64,000 nucleotides of DNA from Mastacembelus armatus (lineage: Eukaryota > Chordata > Actinopteri > Synbranchiformes > Mastacembelidae). Location of the stretch: NCBI RefSeq assembly GCF_900324485.2, contig NC_046650.1, positions 5,081,450 to 5,145,449 of the forward strand, read 5' to 3'. Below the pieces are notes generated by a model, which was given only the letters and a program-made list of their open reading frames with translations, had not been told where the DNA came from and did not search any database. This document shows positions 58,401 through 64,000 of this stretch, piece after piece; position 1 is the stretch's first letter; each line of letters starts with the position of its first letter. The translations under genes were made by a program, and so were the position numbers.

Positions 58401-61400
58401 CTTCCTGGTGGGTTTGTGACAGATGGCCCATTCTCCATTCTCTGGGACATACAATATTTTGGGAAAGAGCAGAAACTGAGCGTTGGGAGAGGCTTCTGCA
58501 GGAATCTGCTACTATTTCTTTAGTAATGTAGAAGGTTTCTAAATGCTCAGCAAGGTACTGATATCATTAAGTGTTTCCCAAAATGTGCAGATAAGTATCT
58601 TATAAAAACGCAGAATAGAGATTACCTTCTGTAACTTGTTTTCTGCTAGTGAATGACTTTTTATTTGTTTGCTTTTTTGCTCTTGATTTTTTTGAAAACT
58701 CTGTGTGAAGGTAGATTACAGGGTTTTGATGTGGTTACTGTAAGGACCAACCAGTAAAAACATTCTTGTCGATGACAATCTCATGGATTTCTTTGCCGTC
58801 ATCATCCAGAAAGTATTGCAGGTCCACCTCAGAGGAGTCGTAGGTGTATGAGCGGAAAACCATGCTGCAGTTCTGCCAGTCGAAGGGGAAGTATGCCACC
58901 TGTGGAAGCAGAGTGTGCAAATAGCTTAGCAAATTTGTGCAGGGAAAATGGTGATTTAGCAATAGGGATAGAAATATGTATGATGTGATTTTCAGTGCAG
59001 TGTGGTCATTAAAAACTGCACCTCTATAGAACAGGAGCTGCGGTAGATGGCAGGGGGAAACCAATTAACTTTCCCATCACTGTAAACTAAGACGTTCACA
59101 TACAGAGCCACATCAAACTGACCATCATTACTGTGGGGAGATAAAAGAAAGACAAATGTTGTTAATGCCATGAGATTTCAATTGTTCTCCTACATCCTGG
59201 TGGCCTGTAAAAACAGCCAGCACACTCACTTGTTTATGAGGTAGATGTCAGGACGCCACACCTTGTTGGGAGGAATCCTCAAAACATTAATGTTATCATA
59301 TTCCTCTGGGTTCCATGACAATCTGTAGTCTGTCCATGCCTGGGATAGAAGGGACCAAGAATTGAAGCATGAAGGAGAAAGGCAGGCAGTGAGAAAAGAG
59401 GCACGTTAAAGAATAAAGCCAAGCAAAAACGGGCAGAGCAGAGAGCAGACGAGGCTGTGATGTGTCTGTCAGTTACTTCCTCCTTTCTCCTGTCTTTGTC
59501 GTTTAAATACCACTAGTGTAGACGCACACTCTCACACTACTGTCAGAAATACTCAAGTCACACTGAATTCTAATTAGTTGGGGTGAGGGACAGAAATGAA
59601 AGACTAAGTCAGAGAATAAGACGGCTAAAGCAAGAAATAATTTGTGGTTATATAAAGTGACAAGTCCATTTGAGGACAAAGCGCAGCGGAGTGAGGCTTA
59701 GTGATGAGGATGAATGATTTTATCCTTATACCAGATTCATGAACACGTTGGTTGTCATCTCTTCATTTTTCTCATTCTGCAGAGGGTTAGAGAGGAACAC
59801 AAAGAGAGTGAGGGACATACATTAATGATGCCACCATGTCTTGTTGAGCATGGCAGTGCTGTTACTTTCAGTCCTGCATTATGGAACCTACTTGGATATG
59901 AAAATGCAGATGTAAGACATGATATGGGTAATGGTGTAAAAGCAGGAAAGTGATCATTTCTAATGGTATCTTTATAAAACAACTTCATTAACAGGTTTTA
60001 AATAATTAAGTATCTGTTTGTTTGTATGAGAGTACATGTTTTGTGTGCATTTGTGTTTACCAAGCTGACGAGCTGAGAGAGGGTCATCCCCACTCGCACC
60101 ATCACCTTCTCCTCCCAGTAACGAGCTGGTCTGACTTTCATGTTGTAGTTTTCAAATAGCTTCAGATGGAGCCTTCGCTCTGTTTCTGAGGCTCCTGGAT
60201 CAAAGGATGGAAGCAATGATGTAGAAAATGAGGAGTGGGAGTATAAGAACTAATGAACTGACAGTCACCACCTGGAAAAGGAGTAATAGCAATGAATGGT
60301 GATAGGGCTGAAAATCAAAGGGAAACAAATATGAGAAAGACCAAAAATCAAAAATGATGGAAAGAAGAGAAGAGCCTGAGTCGTATACATGTTTTTATCC
60401 AGTGTCACCAAATGACTAATGGCTTGTGAAGAAAACTTACTGGATCTTAGAAAAAAATGACAAAAGTGTGAAAATAAATTTTTTTTATTTTATGTGTGTG
60501 TGTGTGTGTAGGGTAAAGTTCACATGCTGGCGTCAGAGAGGTGATTAGACACACCACTCAGGGCAACCACGGTGATCTTTAATGGGTGGGTGGTGTTGTC
60601 CATAATAGGCAACAGTTTCGCCATCGGCGTTCATCATCTCTCACTTCCTCTACTGAATTGAGAGAGCAGCTTAGGTCGGAGGTTTTTTTCCCTGCCTGGG
60701 ACAATGACAACATTGTCCCAGCACGACACACACCACTGACATCTAGACCACAGCATGTTGGTTCTCTGTGGATCAGAGTCAGGTCTGCAGTGGTTCCCGC
60801 TGGGATGACCCATGCTAAAAATACACTGTGTGCTCATGTCTACTCAGAATTGGATGGATTGGTACTTGTTTTCTGATTCTGTGTCATGCAAATGTAATAA
60901 GTAGCATTACTGTTTGGGACCTAATAATGACAGAACTGGAGAGATCATTCATAGGCTGAGTATGAACCATAACAACATGCCACTTTAAGGAAAGGTGCAA
61001 CATTAAATTAAAAAAAAAAGACAATTAGCAGCATTTAGCAATAGAAGGCGTCTCAAAAAAATCTGTCTCAATAGGACTGGAACTGATGCTTCACGGAAAA
61101 GGCAGAGAAGGACAGAGGACATGGAAAGGAAGCAGGCAGCAGATCAGGTGCTGGTGGTGTACGGTGGGTAGCAAAGATGGCTGAGCTGATGTAATTGATA
61201 TGCAGCAGGGGAGTGGGATCAAAGGGATGTCTGGGATATCAGCCCCATCTGGGACAGAAATAGACTCTGATTAACAAACAATGATGCACTAATGTGATTC
61301 ATTATATGTTCCAGAGCAGTTTTATTTGTTTTTTTTGCTTTCAAGTAGTACAACCCAAGTACCTTTTGAAATAGAATAGGTACTACTGTCTTTTAGGACT

Positions 61401-62103
61401 TCCCCCTTTTTGTCTCATTTTCTGTCTTCTTTGTTGTAAAATCACCTCAGCTTAGCTAAAGGACTTGAAGAGAGACATGAACAATACCACATGGAGGTCA
61501 CTAAAAAAAGAGTTTTGCTTTCTACTCCTATTGTGGGGTCAGTGTCAATCAAAGCCCTGATAAGAGCTACTCATCACAAATCAGTTCAAACAACTGAGGA
61601 AGTGGAATCAATACCAGTTTTACAGAAATAAAAAGTTTGCAATGTGATATGAGATACTTATCTCATGTACAACATTTTACAGAAATGCCTGAATTCCCCA
61701 TGTGCCTGCTTGGAAATGGAAGTTGTAAGGAATCAGAGTAGTTTCACATGAAATGGGTTGTTGCATCAGGACAGACATGAATTTGAGTGTATGTCTTGCA
61801 TACAAATTCAGACAGAGGAGTATGGTTTAATCTCAGGTTTATGAAATATATCCTGATGTTAAAAAATGTCTAAATTGTGTTAAAAGCTTAAATTTTTTCT
61901 GTAAATAATTTGACCTTGTAAATCTGAGCAAATCTTAGAATTATTAACCAAAAACAAAATCAATGTTCAATAATCACAGCACATATCAGCATCCTACGAC
62001 TATCCTTACCAGTGAAAGCTAGGCACAGGCAGCTGCATATGATGAGAAGTGTGTCCCTCCTCCTCATATGAATGTTGAGCTTCATCTTGGTTTGTCCGAT
62101 CAT
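52220..62103 (-). CDS. chrnb1: Nicotinic acetylcholine receptor subunit beta-1 (muscle type)
   Basis: 501 residues, equal to human CHRNB1. Eleven coding exons on minus: 62010-62103, 60061-60194, 59732-59776, 59230-59339, 59022-59130, 58752-58899, 58256-58441, 57573-57796, 57302-57477, 52575-52713 and 52220-52360; every phase agrees. It is the beta subunit of the pentameric acetylcholine-gated cation channel at the muscle endplate. Seen in order: signal peptide, [20 protein letters not shown], the 45-base exon [35 protein letters not shown], the Cys loop ([17 protein letters not shown]), M1 from [13 protein letters not shown], pore helix M2 ([20 protein letters not shown]), M3, the cytoplasmic loop, and M4 ending [12 protein letters not shown]. 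The ninth intron is 4.6 kb and holds a SINE. The last intron ends in a (TG)n run just before the acceptor. E-boxes upstream fit myogenic control. Confidence 0.95.
52366..52418. repeat. (CA)n microsatellite at the last chrnb1 splice acceptor
   Basis: CA units with two CG variants on plus. On the sense strand it is (TG)n ending five bases before the exon junction at 52360. Confidence 0.95.
55081..55452 (+). repeat. tRNA-derived SINE, full length (copy 5), in chrnb1 intron 9
   Basis: Same family as the copy at 5.9 kb. The head is slightly altered (agcatggtgtcttagtgg) and the tail is GGATGGATGGATGG. I could not find a clear target duplication. Confidence 0.88.
55654..55764 (+). other. Possible short ORF/first exon inside chrnb1 intron 9
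   Basis: A 36-codon frame ([10 protein letters not shown]...LQHVHLW) on plus, followed 12 bases later by a donor-like AG|GTAGGA at 55776-55777. CpGs are commoner nearby than in the rest of the intron. It could be the first exon of a non-coding or antisense transcript, or an unrecognised repeat. No family recognised. Confidence 0.2.
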
Positions 62104-64000
62104 GACAGTCTTGACATCTTACAACTTCATGTGCCAGTCAAAGGCCCACTCCCTGCTACAACCAGGTACTGCTCCCTCACCTGGAACTGAGACGGATGAG
62201 CAGCTTTAAAACATAAATCTTTCTAGCTCAAGCAAATAGATTCACACTCTGTTTGGTTAAAAGCTAGTTGACGCCTTCAACCGCACACGCTGTTCCGTTA
62301 ACAACCCTCTCTGCTGTCTCCTCTTCTCTTTGTGACCAGGGCTCCATGGGTGAAACCATGGCCTGATTGGGTGCGCTTGCTGGGAGTGACAAGAGGGTGG
62401 AATGTATTTGTACTGGGAAGCACCTGTTGGTGCTCACCAATCTAAGGTTAGGACTGTGGGTGGAGAAAGGAGAAGGTGGAGGGGGTGGGATGGGTTAAAG
62501 GAATGGCAGTGTGGCCTATGGGCTATGACAATGGAGATATTTTTGGGAAGGAGTAGTACTATGTGGGGTGGAGTGTTTTTTGTTTTGGAAGGGTTGACTT
62601 TTTCTGTGGGTAAAGAATTATTAGTGGTGGTTTGGAGCTGAAGTGGTTAATAAGTGTCCTTCATTTCCTTTTTAATGACTTCATTAGAGAGTTGGTTATC
62701 AAATTTCACTGGGTTTAATAAAAAAAACAAATCAGAAAATGATTCACATTTAACAGGACTGTCCTAGTTGTTCCCATATGAGTTACAGCTCATTGGTTTA
62801 CTTGTCCTCAGTTCCAGTTTTAAGTCCTTTATACAGCGGAAAGATCTGTTATCATTAAGGTATCCTGGACAAAAATAAAGCCACCGTGCGTGGAATTTTA
62901 AAATTCCCAGCCACTTGATGGCACCTTCTCTTAGTGAGACACCTAAGAGTACAGGAAGGAGATTGGGTGGATCAAGGAAAAGGCAATGATTATGGCTATG
63001 TCCTGTGGATGCCAAACGGCAGTAAAATATGCCATTTTTAAAAAAATTGGAAGCAATAGTAAGAAGTAGAATCTGATCACCGCCACTGACATTTTACTGA
63101 TAGAAATTGTTTGGAAAGCACTTAGGGGAGCAGCAAAAACATCATTTATCAGAGTAAGGCTGACATGATGTGACTTTATACGTCTCTAAGTCGTCAAAGC
63201 TAATGAGTGTGAGAATTGAAATGAGAGAAGCTGAAGAGCTTGGCTTTAGATGCTGTGGAGAACAAACCTACAGGGTAAGGTTGCAGAGGTCGGAGAATTA
63301 CCATGCCTCTTGGCAAACAGTGAAGAGTGATGGAGAGGTTTTATATCATTTGAAGAGTTTGACCATAGAAACTGACACATCGAGGTGAGCTTGAGGCAAG
63401 AAAAAACATGTCGATCAACATAAAAAGAGATGGATCTTGTTGCTATGGAAATAGTGATTGAAGCTGTAAGATAAGACTGAAAGTTAGGATTGATTAGGTG
63501 ATGGTTTTGGATTGAAGTCTGGATCCTGCCAGTCCTTCATCATGCTTTTTATGAAGTCGATGTTTGTATTTTAAGGATCATAATGTTCTTTTGTGTATTG
63601 CATAAGATAAACAATGCACCTTCTCTCCATTCTGCCTCTAGTTGTTCTAAACTCCTTTGTTTTGAATCTGAGGTCAAACTATTCTGTCTTCCTCGTGCTG
63701 GCCAGGTTTTTAAATGTGAAAATACGAGGAGGTCGTAAATCAGGACCATGTTAAGAGTTGAAAGGAAAATGTCTCTGCTTGCCCTACTACATACCATTAC
63801 TCCCTTATGTACAAATACATCAGTCAGAATGGCCCCTGTGTACATCTGTCAAACAGCCTGTAGTCTCCACACTGCAGTTACATGCAAGGTCAAACTGTGG
63901 GATATGCTGGGGATGGAAATGAATGTAGTTCAAATAGTAGTGAGTCAGTAATGCTCCAGCCTTGGGTGTAATATTGAGGCACTATCAGCACTGTCGCTAC
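62104..64000. other. chrnb1 promoter side and intergenic
   Basis: Beyond the E-boxes I see no coding region. The short frames between 62.4 and 64 kb lack domain character. Confidence 0.45.
62178..62183 (-). promoter_or_regulatory. E-box upstream of chrnb1
   Basis: CANNTG (CAGGTG on minus), 75 bases before the chrnb1 ATG; a second lies at 62421-62426. Muscle acetylcholine receptor genes are known to use MyoD-family E-boxes in the proximal promoter. Confidence 0.45.

Overview
This 64 kb window is nuclear DNA of a teleost fish, probably a percomorph. It holds split vertebrate genes with GT-AG introns, a novel immune-type receptor (a class known only from teleosts), tandem UDP-glucuronosyltransferases with undivided coding exons of the fish UGT5 kind, a Tc1 transposon, and several copies of a tRNA-derived SINE ending in GGATG repeats. 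Exon limits were read by eye from splice sites, reading-frame phase and family knowledge; no alignment or database search was run.

Layout. 0.1-1.9 kb: a complete minus-strand NITR-type inhibitory receptor, six coding exons. 3.7-5.2 kb: a Tc1 element with an open transposase frame and unequal terminal repeats. 5.9-6.3 kb: SINE. 8.7-9.7 kb: a PTGDR2-like (prostaglandin D2 receptor 2) GPCR on plus. 10.9-12.3 kb: a three-exon GPCR of the GPR4/GPR65/GPR68/GPR132 type on minus, tail to tail with the first. 14.0-23.6 kb: a tandem duplication of about 5 kb, each unit with one UGT gene; coding parts are nearly identical, flanks clearly diverged, and each unit carries its own insertions. 24.2-33.2 kb: three minus-strand PLAC8/cornifelin/onzin-like genes. 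33.9-34.8 kb: a 5'-truncated L1-type LINE with its target duplication. 36.9-37.6 kb: an unrecognised four-exon gene for a small, cationic, cysteine-rich secreted peptide. 38.8-40.6 kb: a CpG-rich promoter and a two-exon gene for an 86-residue protein I could not name. 44.2-47.8 kb: claudin-7 (cldn7), four exons. 52.2-62.1 kb: muscle nicotinic acetylcholine receptor beta-1 (chrnb1), eleven coding exons, 501 residues. cldn7 and chrnb1 also lie together on human 17p13.1.

The genes do not form one pathway. They are immune or barrier genes (NITR, PTGDR2, PLAC8-like, claudin, the cysteine-rich peptide), a detoxification pair (UGT) and a neuromuscular receptor. The most notable items are the unrecognised secreted peptide gene; a roughly 100 bp block of purely amino-acid-changing differences around the catalytic aspartate of two otherwise almost identical UGTs; two introns whose 3' splice site lies against a (TG)n repeat; and a SINE that carries a 22 bp inverted copy of a nearby LINE segment.
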